Positions 1 through 11,443 of a stretch of DNA of 64,000 nucleotides are shown piece after piece. Below the pieces are notes generated by a model. That model had not been told where the DNA came from. It made no database searches and saw only the letters and a program-made list of their open reading frames with translations. Position 1 is the first letter of the stretch, and every line of letters begins with the position of its first letter. Source of the DNA: Cladorrhinum sp. PSN259 (lineage: Eukaryota; Ascomycota; Sordariomycetes; Sordariales; Podosporaceae); contig MU867060.1 of the NCBI GenBank assembly GCA_033725935.1, positions 248,001-312,000 on the forward strand, in the 5' to 3' direction. The position numbers and the translations under genes were made by a program.

Positions 1-486
1 TATCTACACCTAGGTACAGCTCCAACTCAAATAAGAGTTCAATGTCCATTCACCAAAGAAACTCACAGCATCACAATCTTTTTCATGTAAGGCTCCACCA
101 ACTCCCGAGAAAGCAAACAGGCAGCTTCACATGCGCCCGAACCCCTGAAACCAGAATCTCCCCCGCCATTACTGATCCACCGTCTGGATACAAGCACCAA
201 TATCCTCCGTTTGTACCACCATAGCTCTCTACGGATATTGTGTGACGCTGTTCCCGTCACCTCCAGTCCTTCGCAGCTTCTGACCCCTGCAAAAGCTACC
301 CCACCAAAAGCTCCCCCTCCAAACAATTTCAGGTGGGGCAACTCAACTCACCACCTAAACTCACCCACACTCCGATCTTCAGACAGGGGAATCACTGTCA
401 TCAAGACATCAATAGTCAAAGAGCTTCTATCACACCCAATCCGGTAGTCCTCATTTTCTGAGACCGTCTCTCTCGGATCCTTCAAA
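1..486. other. Leader and intergenic sequence before prefoldin 5
   Basis: Only short unrelated reading frames are present and none resembles a known protein. The sequence is C/A-rich toward the start codon at 487 and probably includes the promoter and 5' leader of the prefoldin gene. The first 20 bases contain CCTAGGTA, a motif type also seen elsewhere between genes here. Confidence 0.5.
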
Positions 487-1312
487 ATGTCATCCCGTCC
501 ACAACAACAAGGAGGCGAACAAAGTCAGTACTTCTCCACACCACCAGCCGGCTCACACCCAGCATTCATCGCTCATCTTACCACCACCCTTACCTTTAGC
601 GCCCCTAATAATACAAACAAAAAACTAACAAACAATTCATCTCCCCAAAATCAGTATCCATCGACACCCTTACCCCCCAACAGCTCTCAGCCGTGAAAAA
701 ACAGCTCGACGAAGAAGTAGAGCACCTCTCAAACTCGTACGCCCAGCTCGCCGCCGCCCAAAACAAATTCAAGGAATGCCTGCGCGTCGTCACGGCCGGT
801 GACACATACTTTGATGGTACCACACACCACACACCTCACACCACACACTCACACACTCACACACCCTTTACCTTCACATTCTCCCCTTTGTCCATGGTAA
901 ACCGCTGCTAACCAACCACTCTCTCCCTCTGCCCCTTCTTCCAGAATCAAAACCAGTCATGGTCCCCCTGACCAACTCCCTCTACGTCAAGGGCCATCTC
1001 GCCGACCCAAAGCACGTGATAGTAGACGTCGGTACAGGTTTCTACGTTGAGAAGGTAATAATTACCCGATCCATCCGCTTCGAGCTCTCCTCCATATTCA
1101 TGACATCTCGATTAACCCCTTTCCTCTCGCCCATCCAGAACACCAAAGACGCCGCAGCATTCTACGAAGACAAGGTCAAGGAGCTAGCAACCAACATCCA
1201 GGGGCTCGAGGCCATTGTCCAGGGCAAGACCCAGAACTTGCGCCTCGTTGAGGAAGTGCTAAGGCAAAAGGTCTTGGCTCAGGGACAACAGGGGCAGCCA
1301 CAACAAGCATGA
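487..1312 (+). CDS. GIM5: Prefoldin subunit 5 (alpha-type)
   Basis: Subunit of the hexameric cytosolic prefoldin co-chaperone that hands unfolded actin and tubulin to the CCT chaperonin. Four exons in phase: 487-523, 655-816, 945-1054, 1139-1312, giving a protein of about 160 aa, normal for the family. The N-terminal helix contains SIDTLTPQQLSAVKKQLDEE, then the beta-hairpin region with VPLTNSLYVKGHL and VDVGTGFYVEK, then the C-terminal helix ending in LRLVEEVLRQKVLAQ. This coil-hairpin-coil plan is typical of alpha-type prefoldins. The first intron interrupts codon 13 and joins cleanly to ISIDTL. Intron 2 is unusually CA-rich. The gene converges on the minus-strand gene ending at 1822. An AATAAA lies at 1549-1554, about 240 nt past the stop. 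Confidence 0.93.
820..866 (+). repeat. CA-rich low-complexity tract in prefoldin 5 intron 2
   Basis: A run of CACACC/CACACT units lies just after the donor at 817 and wholly inside the intron 817-944. It is an imperfect microsatellite with no coding role. Confidence 0.7.
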
Positions 1313-1821
1313 TGAGACAGAGTATCAGTAGAATAAAGAAGCTAGCTAGCATCTTGTACATGCATCATGATGATTTTAGATCACACTTCTCGACCATCAC
1401 CCACCACACATCACACATTGTGCTTGTACTGTTAAAAGCAGATAGTCTTTGCAAAACCATAACTAAGTACTCTACAGCAGAGTCAAACTTGAAGTGATCT
1501 TTGTCCTACTTCTATATGTTCGTTCTTTTCAATCCTCTAACGGAGATCAATAAACATGAAATACAGTACCCCACAAATCCTAACGTAAAGTGACCTTGAC
1601 AACGATAATAATCAACTCCTTCGCTCCTTGCTTTCGCCTCTAATTGAAGATCAATAACCACAAAAATACTGTGGTTCCCTATTCGGATCTTGATTCAATT
1701 GATCTCGCCAACAATGAAAGTCCAGGACCTGTAACCTCTTTTGCATACATCAAAAGGGGTCGAAGCCCTGACTCGCCACTAAAAGTCCGAGCTGGCCAAT
1801 TTTTTAAGTTATTTGGTGACT
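1313..1821. other. Convergent 3' intergenic region
   Basis: Lies between the stop codons of prefoldin 5 (+) and the next gene (-). It is AT-richer than the coding DNA and contains AATAAA at 1549-1554. It presumably holds both 3' UTRs. No supported gene. Confidence 0.6.
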
Positions 1822-3468
1822 TTAATTGTGATTGGTGGTGACAAGCTGCATGCCGTTTAAAGTCTTATTCACCCAGTGAACCCAGGCAAGGAAGTGGCTA
1901 AGGGGGTGATCACCACGGGACGATGGCTCCGGGATCTCGTCGGGATCGTAAGGTGAGAGAAATTGAGTGGCAAAAGATCTATTCCACTCTCTTGGAAGCC
2001 GACGAGGAACGGTCATGTTGTCATCCCAGTCTCTGCAGTTCAGTGAGATGGTTGCCACTGTATCTGCCTGCTTGGAAGTATCTGTACCCCAGAGATGGAA
2101 GATGCTGATCTCCAGCTCATATTGCATGCTCAGGGGGTATGTCCAAGTTGCTTTCCCGTAGATATCTGAGACCTCATATTCTTTGATGAAGGAGTCCAAA
2201 AGGCGGACCTTAGGAAACTCTCCCTGCAGGGTCTCTCCAGTAAACTGGGTGAACTTGCCCAAGGTCTGTGACGTGAACGGAAGGACTGGTTGTGCCTCGG
2301 CCCTCTTGATCTCTCTGGTAATTTCGATCTCCCAGTCATATGGGCTATTTAACAGTTAGCAAGAATCTCTGATGACAAGTTACTTTCTTTCTTACCTCTC
2401 TGGGCAAGAAGTAATAATCGTCACTTTCTTGTTGGTTTTGTCCATCTGATGGCCAGTCAAAGAGCCAATGGCATAGTGATCGGCTTTGCGCCCACCCACT
2501 TTGTTGGTGGTATATCGCTCTCTGCCAGTCACAGGCTCCAGAGGGCACTGGATTGCCAGATTCTTGCTCATGACATACAAGTTGAGCTCGGGTTTCTTGA
2601 ACTCAAGGCTATCGAGAATGACCTTTGGGAGAGTATGATCTCTGGCTGAGAGGGCAACTCGGAGCGTCTCAATCGGATCCATGGGAACGCTGTCTTCTAT
2701 TAGAGGGTGCCAATGCTAGAATGAATAACAAATATAGATATATACTTACCGGCCTGTCAGAGAGATACAATCTCTCGTTCCGGCGACACGAAGAGCTCTC
2801 TCGAGATCGCCGAATGAATACTCGATCTTGCCCTTGCGCCACTGGCTCAGAGCAATTTTTCCGAAGTTGACTCGCATGCGGAGTCTGTTGGGATCATACC
2901 GCAAATTGGCAAGCGTATTATCAAGAGTCTTGCTCAAAGCACTCAAGTAGTCGGCGTTGATGGCAAGGTCGTATTTGGAGACCGTTGCAATTGGACGTCG
3001 AGTGCCATCGGTCTGATCAGGGTGGAAGACCGCAGTGAACTGGCCCTCTCCATCGTGTGCAGGATTGAGCAACACTGTCGGCTTCCAGATCTCTGGACCT
3101 TGGGCGCAAAGAGCCATATCCACAAACATTCTGCTGATCTGTTGAAGGCCATTGCTCGTGGTCCCCTTGATTGAGCCTCGAATGCGAAGCTCAGAGGCAG
3201 CATCGTCAGCCTTGATAATTTTAATGCTGGCAGATGCTTGCTGGCTCAGCATCTCCATCTGCGTCTTGAGGTCGTAACTGCCCGGGTCGATCTCAAGCAG
3301 GCCATCGTCCTCGTCGCCACCCTCCGGGGCCAGGTATGACTACGACTAGTTAGCAAATTTATCGCCAATTGCGAGCCGAGAACTTACGGTGTAGAACGGG
3401 TCCCGCCTTGCCCGCAGGACCCGAGCTCTGGGCACCATGAGCCGGCGGGCTGTACTATACACTTGCAT
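1822..3468 (-). CDS. Conserved fungal protein of unknown function (possibly DUF7905-like)
   Basis: Four exons join in phase: 3468-3388, 3339-2750, 2689-2396, 2344-1822, giving 495 aa. The N-terminus (MQVYSTARRLMVPRARVLRA) is arginine-rich without acidic residues, so a mitochondrial targeting role is possible. The middle has a segment reading TVSKYDLAINADYLSALSKT and a basic stretch NRLRMRVNFGKIALSQW. The C-terminal third has PYDWEIEITREIKRAE and ends with the aromatic block FLAWVHWVNKTL. The layout recalls fungal proteins annotated as DUF7905, and I also considered the mitochondrial regulator Sls1; I cannot confirm either. The exon 2-3 junction uses the CAG at 2692-2690, the only acceptor that keeps frame. 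Strong splice donors further upstream leave open an extra 5' exon. Confidence 0.75.
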
Positions 3469-5783
3469 TGTCAGAGGTATTGTATGCAACTCGCACGAGT
3501 GGCTGTCGAAATTGGATGCGTGGCTGTGAAGAACTTATGTGTGAGTATGGGGTGGAGATGTGGTCAGAGAGGATGTGGGTGTTGTCTGGACAGGGAGTGG
3601 TCCAGAAGAAAATGGGCGTGGTCGGCAAACAAGAAGAGGTGACAAAACGGAATTCGTGGGTGAGTAAAAGAATAAATGCGGGGTGGGACAAAAGGGGAAG
3701 GCCCTGCACGACAGTTGGAGACTTACCAGGAAAAAGAAGGAGGCCTTCCAGGACAAACTGCAGGCATCCAGAAAAACTAAGAAGCCTTCTGGGAAGAACG
3801 AGGGCACTGGGGGAAGTGGGAGAAGCCCGCCAGCCAATGATGACGAGTAAAAAGAAGGCTGACTCCAGACTTCAAGCTGCGTTCTCAGGCAAGACAGCAA
3901 GTAGACTGCGGTCAGCGACTGGCAGAGAGCAGGTGCTCCCAGGTTGCCAAACGTGCGTCCAGCTGGTGTGCAACATGAAGTTGGAAGGAACAACCTGTCA
4001 GCCTACCCACAGCAGCAATTCTGAAATGAAGAGGGACGGGATGTGCAACTTGCACTTTCCTGGTCTGTACCAGGCACTTGCGGCAGGACAGTCGGCTCGG
4101 GTGCGAGACTGGATGGAAACGGGAGCGAGCCTGACCCGAAGCCGGCAATTGGACGCAAGCCCGGGGCGTGAACAGACGAGCGACTTCCGTATAAGGCTTT
4201 TGATGTTCAGTGGATGTGGTTATGCCGAAGGAAGGTAGTCTGGGATAACTCTGTCCTTGATGCTTTCCTGGCTGTGACAGCCAGCAGGATACCCATGCCG
4301 GGCACTGAAAGTAAACAGAGCTCCACGTATGTTGTTGGATATGAAGAGAGTGTAGAAGGACGGGATCCATACTTGTGAGAATAACGGTCGACTTACTGTA
4401 TCAGCAATTGGAAAAGCCGATACCTGACCACGCTAACCAGTTCCTGGAAAAGAATATTAGTATTTGAGCAGACAGGGAAAATGATAGGTGCTGCGAGGGG
4501 CACATAGGTCTGATGCAAACAACCTGTTTGTGTCAATGAAGAATTGAGAAGCTGATGCCTTGAGAGAAAGACAAAGAACTGACATTGCCAGTCTGTTGTA
4601 GAAAAGAATGAAGATCCAAGTGAGATCTGAATCGACTGTAGAGGGTATTTGCAACCCAGACAAATTCAAGAACAAGGAAAGTAGAAACTTTGTATGATAA
4701 GGAGAAGAAACTTACCTCAATACAGAGATACCAGCATAGTGAAGCCAGGAAACGATCAGCAGATCATCTTGGGGTCGGGATAGATGGGCATGTGTCGGTC
4801 CGAGTGGATGGGTATATCCATACCCAAGTTTCAGCGACCAAATGTCGACGAAGTCGTTGCTTGGCTTTGGAGGGAGAAAAATTGAGAAAACCTAGATTTG
4901 TGGGAAGATTTTGATCTAGGAAGAAAAGAAGTACACATCTCCACGACTAGGCAGGGGTATTAAGCCGCTTGGGTCCGCTTGAACCAGATTTTGGAATGAC
5001 CACCCAGCCGCAGGGATGCTGCAGTGCGGCTTGTAAGTAAACAACTCTAGATTTCTCGATGTTTTTTTCATCTATATCTGTATGGTACCAGTAAAATTCA
5101 AGCATGGGCGACAGCTACAGCTGCCAAAGGAGCTCGTGAACTGTCCAGAGTATCTGAGCAGTCCTTGGGCCAATGTCATTAAGATTAAGAGAACCAAGCC
5201 ATCTTTCAGTTGCCATTTACTAAGACATAAGATACTTAGTGATAGAAACAGCTGGCTCTGGTAAATGTGATCCCCTTTCACATGCTTGTTGCTTCGGTCC
5301 AACTTGAACATCGGAGGGAAATGAGACTTATTCTGGGGGTGCGCATAACAAGATCTTCAACTGCTCAGAGAATCACAGCATAAAGAGCCCGGATACCAAC
5401 CGAGATCATGGCATGGACCTTCGATGTTCGGCAGCTTCAGCGCTCCATGAGCGGAACAATGGGGGGGGAGGGGGGTTGAAATGCAGTGACGTCTCGTTTG
5501 ATGCAACCAGGCTGATAGAAGCTTGATCGGTTAGTTGCATATGAATCGGGGCATTTCTCTGTGATCCGTGCCCCGAGACAGGGGCTTTAATGGAATCAAT
5601 ACGCTAAAGCTTCCAACACGTCAAGACGCGACAGGCCGAGGGCATCATCCCCCTTTGCGACACCGCCAAAAATTTCATAAAGTCAAACGTCCTATATCAA
5701 CTCCAGTGCCAGCAACTTTAAGCATTCTGTTGTCTTAAATCCATATTTGCACAACAACCCACCACCCCGTTAGTCAACAAACA
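3469..5783. other. 2.3-kb divergent intergenic region before ORC1
   Basis: Separates two divergently transcribed genes. On the minus strand it contains good GTAAGT donors at about 3723, 4393 and 4710, suggesting a spliced 5' leader for the gene that starts at 3468. A 256-codon open frame on the plus strand (3468-4238) looks like chance coding. A G8-A-G6 tract lies at 5461-5475. No gene is supported. Confidence 0.5.
5461..5475 (+). repeat. G-rich homopolymer tract
   Basis: Eight G, one A, six G, about 310 bp upstream of the ORC1 start codon. With nearby G pairs it could form a G-quadruplex, but that is inference only. Confidence 0.6.
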
Positions 5784-8191
5784 ATGGCCGGCCTCGTAGA
5801 TGGCCATCCCAGGAGGACGTCGCGATATCTCCCGGGTGTGACGAGAGACGACTCCGATGATGAGCTTGGAACAGACGATCATCCCTGGGAATGGATTTAC
5901 GAGGATGAATCATCAGAGGAAGAAGTAGCTGCAGAGAATGGGAAGAAAAGAAAGAGGACGACAAAGCAGGAGGGGGAGATCATTGGAGCCCGTATGGGCA
6001 ACTTTGAGTGCTACCTTGGAGAGACCATGCTGCTCAAGGCAGAAGGATCCAATGAGGCCTGGGTTGGTATAATATGCGACTTTCAGATCGATGAGGGTGG
6101 TGAAAAGGCGGCCAACTTTATGTGGTTTTCATCCCAGCAGGAGATTCGGAGCGCAAAGAAAAGAACCGATTATCTTGAGGTAGGTTGCCTGTGTTGCCTG
6201 GAAATGCCATGGATGCTGACTGCCTATCTCAGAACGAATTATATCTAACGACCTCATTGGATGTCAACTCTCTCACCACAATCAATGGTAAAGCCTATGT
6301 GATGTCACAGGCGGCATACGCGAAGAAATATCCAACGGGCAAGATCCCCCGAAAATCGAAGGAGTTTGGCAAGGTATTTATCTGCCGCCGAGGATGTAAC
6401 ACGAGGACCTGCACATATACGGAGGAGTTCGTGTGGGAAGACATTTATCATGGGAGGGAGGACATCCAGATTCTGCAGGACATGCTCAAGAGGGAAACCA
6501 AAGCAACTCGCAGAGCCAGGGCGACAAAGGATGATTCGCCTGATCGAGACTACAAAGCCGAAGCCGGTGCGGATGCAGATGGGGACTTTGCGCCAGGATT
6601 ACTGCGAACTCCCAAGAAAGCGCGTACAAAAGAGGCTGTAACTCCTAGCAGTCGTCGCAAAGCCGGAGCCAACAAGCCTGCCACCCCTTCCTCCCATCGC
6701 CGGATTCTTGTCAAGAAGCACCTGGAGTTTACACCTCTCGCAACCCGATTCCTCTCCCCCCTCAACGTTCAGTCGTCACCTTATCAGCTTGCCCGAACTC
6801 AACTACACGTTGCCTCAGTCCCAACCAGCCTCCCATGTCGCGAATCCGAGTTCAGCCTAGTCTACTCCCACCTCGAAGCAGCTATCACCGACGGGACCGG
6901 AACATGCATCTATATCTCCGGCACCCCAGGCACGGGCAAAACCGCCACAGTTCGCGAGGTAGTCTCCCATCTTGACGCCGCCGTCCGCGCCGACGAGCTC
7001 GACGACTTCATCTTTGTCGAAATCAACGGCATGAAAATTACAGACCCGCACCAATCATACTCCCTCCTCTGGGAAGCCCTCAAAGGCCAGCGCGTTAGTC
7101 CCGCACAAGCCCTCGACCTCCTCGAAAGGGAATTCAGCCACCCATCCCCGCGTCGAGTCCCCTGCGTCGTCTTGATGGACGAACTCGACCAGCTCGTCAC
7201 GAAAAATCAAGGAGTCATGTACAACTTCTTCAACTGGCCCGGTCTGCGCCACAGCCGTCTCATCGTCCTTGCCGTCGCCAACACCATGGATCTCCCCGAA
7301 CGTACACTAAGCAACAAAATCTCCTCCCGTCTCGGTCTCACACGCATCACATTTCCGGGTTACAACCACGAACAACTGATGCGCATCGTACAATCCCGTC
7401 TCGAGGGTGTGCCAGGCGACATCGTAGACGCGGACGCAATCCAGTTCGCAGCGAGGAAAGTAGCAGCCGTAAGCGGTGACGCCCGTAGAGCGCTCGATAT
7501 CTGCCGTCGAGCAGTCGAACTCGCAGAAGCAGACTCTAAAAATGCGTTAGCTACTGAACCACCAAACACGCCTAGTAAAACACCCGCACGGAAGAAGGAA
7601 CAAGAAACTCCGCAAAAGAAGAAAAAGTCCACGGCAGGTCGGGTAACGATCGAAACAATCCGTCGAGCCATCAACGAAGCGACAAGTAATCCCCTGCAAC
7701 AGTACCTCCGATCTTTGCCGTTCGCTTCCCGGCTCCTGCTCACCGCCCTGTGCATGCGAACACAGCGCACGGGATTGGCGGAAAGCACGTTTGGCGATGT
7801 GCTGGAAGAGATGCAGAGAATGCTGAAACTGGCGGGGGAGAGCCGTCCATTGACTTTGTTGGATCGAAAGGCGACTGCTGCCACCACCACCACCACCACC
7901 GCCGCCACCGCCGCCGCAGCTTCTGTTAATGCCAACAACAGTGCTGTTGATTCCAGTTTAGGTTTGATGGGCACGTCCTCTAGGACTGGAGGAAACAAGA
8001 CTTCTTCACAAATTATTCGGCCGGCAGGGTTGAGCATGGCTGCCGTGGACTTGACTGGAGCGGGGATAATCAATTTGGAAGGACAGAAGCCGGAGCGGCC
8101 GAGCAAGATGAGGTTAGCGGTTGGGGATGAAGAAGTTAGATTGGCTTTTAGGGACGACCCGGAAATCAAGGCCGTTGGCGTTATGCTGTAG
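5784..8191 (+). CDS. ORC1: Origin recognition complex subunit 1
   Basis: Largest ORC subunit; binds ATP, helps load MCM helicases at replication origins and acts in the nucleus. Two exons (5784-6179, 6233-8191) give 784 aa. An acidic N-terminus is followed by a BAH domain at roughly residues 70-200 (FECYLGETMLLKAEG, NELYLTTSLDVNSL, FICRRGCNTRTCTY). A basic linker leads to the AAA+ domain with Walker A GTPGTGKT at about 362-369, Walker B VLMDELDQL near 445, the ISSRLGLTRITFPGYN segment, and sensor-2 SGDARRALDICRRA. A winged-helix region follows (RRAINEATSNPLQQYLRSLP). The gene carries a Thr/Ala trinucleotide run near residue 680. It is convergent with Prp46, 150 bp away. Confidence 0.96.
7880..7919 (+). 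repeat. In-frame CAC/GCC trinucleotide repeat in ORC1
   Basis: A run of ACC then GCC codons inside ORC1 encodes consecutive threonines followed by alanines. It lies in the C-terminal region, in a segment that looks unstructured. The length probably varies between strains. Confidence 0.8.
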
Positions 8192-8341
8192 ATAGATACG
8201 GAGGCGAAAAAGACTCAGAGATACCCCCAATTAAATTTGTAGATAGCTTCCAAGCATGGAATGGGAGCCGTATAATTCAGTCAATTTTCCATTCGCTAGA
8301 TGCTTTCCTATTACCCCCATATTAAACAAACACAAAGCTAT

Positions 8342-9902
8342 CTAAAACTTCCTCGTCGCCGCCAGTGTTGGTTTCCACTCCAACGGATGGGTCTCTGGTG
8401 TGGCATCTGGATCTTCCTTCCAAATTTTGACTATGATTTTGAGTCAGTATCTCAGCGATTTCACATAAGAAGGTGAATGGTTTATTTGAAAGCTTACTCG
8501 TCTTATCAGCCTCTCCGCATATCAGTCTCGACCCAGAAAGATCAAACATGGAGCTCATGATGCCCGATTCCGCATCCAACGAACCGGGCTGCGCCGTGGT
8601 ATCCAGCGCTTGGAACCTGTGCCCGGACTTCCAATCCCAGAAGCTCATCGACCCGTTATCGCCACCAGAGAACAGCACATTCTGATCGTTCACTGAAAGA
8701 GTGTTAATAATGGCATTGTGACCCTCAAAATTTTGCATAAAAGCTCCCTCAGGGCACTTCCACTGCTTGATGGAGCCCGTGCTGCCCGTCGCAAATGTAA
8801 ACTCAGTCGGGTGCGTCGCCAGCGCTCTCACTCCTTTCTTGTGGTGTGTCAATACTCCCATCGTCTTGCCAGCCGCCAGATCCCACATGCGTACTGTGGA
8901 ATCCAAACTGCCCGTGATAACTTGTGGGTCGGCTTCCTGACAGACAAGGTCGGAGACAGTACCAGTGTGCCCTGAGAGCACATGCACGTTGCTTCGCGTC
9001 CGCATATCCCAGACTCTGGCTACACCATCGCGACCACCTGTGACAAGTACGTCCAAGGTGGGATGCAACTTGAGTGTGTAAACGCCGGACAGGTGGCCAT
9101 GGTAATGGCGGATAACCTTGTTGGTCTCCAAATCCCAGCATTTAACCATCTTATCCTCGCCGCAAGAAAACATGTATGGATGTCGTGGGGATACCGCCAG
9201 CCCGCGCACCGTAGAAATGTGACCCGTCAGTGTCAGCTTGAGCTGGCCAGATGCCAGGTCCCAAATCTTTATAGTGCGATCGCCAGCTCCAGAGGCAAAC
9301 CATTTGTTGTTGGGCTCGACGGCCAGTGCGCGCACCCAGCCGAGATGACCGCTGATAACGCGCGCCAGCTTCCATGGTGGGTGCCAGTCCGGTCTTGGTT
9401 GTGCGAGGACGTTGTCTTGTCGGCGAGTGAGGCTGTTTTGTGGTTCGTTGCGTTGCGCATTGGGTCTGCTGCCGCCGGCTGCTGATGCGCCCGGGCCTGG
9501 TCGTCGGGACAAAACGAGGGCATTCGAGTTAGATCCGACAGGCGTTTTGCTGGTCGGTATTCCTTCTATCAACTTGCGCGCGTGCTCCTCTGCTTTTGAT
9601 GGTGCTTCGTCCGCCTTGGATTTCTTCTTCCGTGGGCCGGTTGCTGGGAGCTTCTTGGCGATAACTTCGGGGAGGGTCTGAACATCGTCGTATTCGGCGT
9701 GTAATCGGAGGGAGAGGCCTGTCTTCGTAATATCGGGGTCTTCAGATGCTAAGCCTGGATCGAGCTTCAACCTCTTCCTCCCTGAATCTGATGTGGTGTT
9801 GGCATAGATGGATTTGGACTTTCGGGCGTTTTCGCGGATCGATGATTCGAGATGTGATACAGTTGGGCCATTGTCGGCGCTATTGGCAACTTCTGTGGCC
9901 AT
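8342..9902 (-). CDS. prp46: Pre-mRNA-splicing WD40 protein Prp46/PRL1
   Basis: NineTeen-complex (Prp19-associated) WD40 factor needed for spliceosome activation; nuclear. Two exons (9902-8498 and 8430-8342) give 497 aa. A disordered basic N-terminus precedes seven WD repeats starting at WHPPWKLARVISGHLGWVRA, with repeat signatures IKIWDLASGQL, VKCWDLETNKV, ARVWDMRTR, VRMWDLAAGK and SFWDWKSGHR. The intron splits an isoleucine codon, and the last exon supplies IKIWKEDPDATPETHPLEW, completing the final repeat. The frame stays open upstream to about 10130 but has no in-frame ATG there, so the start at 9902 is preferred. Shares a 428-bp divergent promoter region with Nas6. Confidence 0.95.
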
Positions 9903-10330
9903 TTCGAGTGTGTAAAAGATTGGATTCCGGGTGCAGGTTGGTATGGTTGTAGAAAAAAAAAGTTCCTTGTTCAGTCCAAAGGAGATGTTCCCCGTCGCGT
10001 CAATGGCTGATGATGGCGATGGCTCCGCCTTGGAGTTCGCGACGCCAATTGCCTTCCCCAAAATTTCCAGGCTGTGGCTGAAAGCTCGAGCACAACCTGA
10101 AGCAGCGGAATACGTGCCAAGACAGTCCACACAGTGTGTTCGAAACAGTGCCTAAGCCTGGCGGGGTTGTCTACCGATCAGTGACCTTTCTGGAAGGCAG
10201 CACTTACATGACGATGAGCTGTTCGCATAAAGTGAGGTGATGATAATTCACGGCACAACAACTTCTGAAATCAGAAATCTCCAAAGAAAACAAATCTCAA
10301 ATCATTCGTTGCAGTTTCGAAACAGACATC
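9903..10330. promoter_or_regulatory. Divergent Prp46/Nas6 promoter region
   Basis: 428 bp separate the start codons of two oppositely oriented genes, so both 5' leaders and both promoters must lie here. This could allow co-regulation. I do not recognise a specific factor site. Confidence 0.6.
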
Positions 10331-11443
10331 ATGGCCAGTGAGGACAAATTTGCGATTCATGCTGCCGCTCGGGATGGGAAGGGTGAGTTGAGCTCAGACT
10401 AGGACTGCCCTAGAATCGATATATCAACGGCCAACAGGAGGTTCATTACTAACCAACCATAACCCCGATCAGCGACCGTCGTGGAATCTCTTCTAAACGT
10501 AAGCGCTCGTCAAAAATAGAACACTTCACATAAATATATACTCACTCAAAGTCTCTCAGGCAAATCCTAAACTCGCCGAGCTCAAAGACGACGATGGCCG
10601 AGTTCCTCTCCACTGGGCAGCCTCCTTCAGCCATCCCGAGATCGTCACCCTTCTTGTCAACCAAAAAGGGTTCGACCCAGATGTCCAAGACGATATGGGT
10701 TGGACGCCGCTCATGATTGCCGCCAGCGTCAAAGAATCTGACAAGGTAGTTGATCTCCTCCTCGCTCGAGGAGCAGATGTGAACCAAACCAGTACGCTTT
10801 CCCTATACCCATGTCTTCTTACCCCCCTTTCTAGGCTTATAGGTCACTAACTGAACCTAAGACAACAACGGCCAAGTATTATTCATATCCTTCTCATTTT
10901 TTCTTTTCTATTTTCTAACCCCTTAAAAGACAGTCCTTCACTTCCTCGCCTCCAAATCCAACCTTGACCTAGCTCGCAAGCTGCTTGAAGAGATCAAACC
11001 CCCTGCATCCACCCGCGTGCGTGATAAGCGTGGGCAATACCCCATTCACCGCGCCGCGGCCGTTGGATCTGTACCAGTCATCAACTTGCTTCTGAAGCAC
11101 CGCAGTCCACTTAACGCAACAGATAATGCCGGGTATACGGCCTTACATCACGCCGTTGCGGAGGGGCATGGTAAATCACATATGACTCAGAGAGTAAGAG
11201 GAGAATTGTGACTGATAAAAGATTTTTAGGTGATACCGCTGTTGCGCTGATCAAGGCCGGGGCAGAAACGGACAAGAAGGATTCTGACGGACTCCTAGCT
11301 CTCGAGTTGGCGCCAGGGGCTGATGTATGCTTATTTACCCCAAGTTCTGTTGTTCCCATACACGAAGAACTAATCAACATCAACAGGTGCGGAAATACAT
11401 TGCACGAAAAGCTGAGGAGGAAGGGATTGAGATCACAATTTAG
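10331..11443 (+). CDS. NAS6: 26S proteasome assembly chaperone Nas6/gankyrin (ankyrin repeats)
   Basis: Ankyrin-repeat chaperone that binds the Rpt3 C-terminus during assembly of the proteasome 19S base. Seven exons stay in phase: 10331-10382, 10473-10498, 10560-10791, 10862-10875, 10930-11170, 11230-11324, 11387-11443; 238 aa, close to the yeast protein. Repeat signatures are DDDGRVPLHWAASFSHPEIV, DDMGWTPLMIAAS, DKRGQYPIHRAAAVGSVPVI and DNAGYTALHHAVAEGHGDTA. The protein ends VRKYIARKAEEEGIEITI. The fourth exon is only 14 nt and encodes part of TNNNGQ; without it the frame is lost. Six introns in 1.1 kb is dense for this window. Convergent with TMF1, 173 bp away. Confidence 0.93.

Noticed and set aside
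3468..4238. 256-codon open frame on the plus strand opposite the gene at 1822-3468
   Set aside because: No recognisable motifs, biased composition, overlaps other open frames on the opposite strand and begins exactly where a real minus-strand gene starts.
9903..10130. N-terminal extension of Prp46 by 76 codons
   Set aside because: The frame is open but contains no ATG before the start at 9902; it opens only with a GTG.
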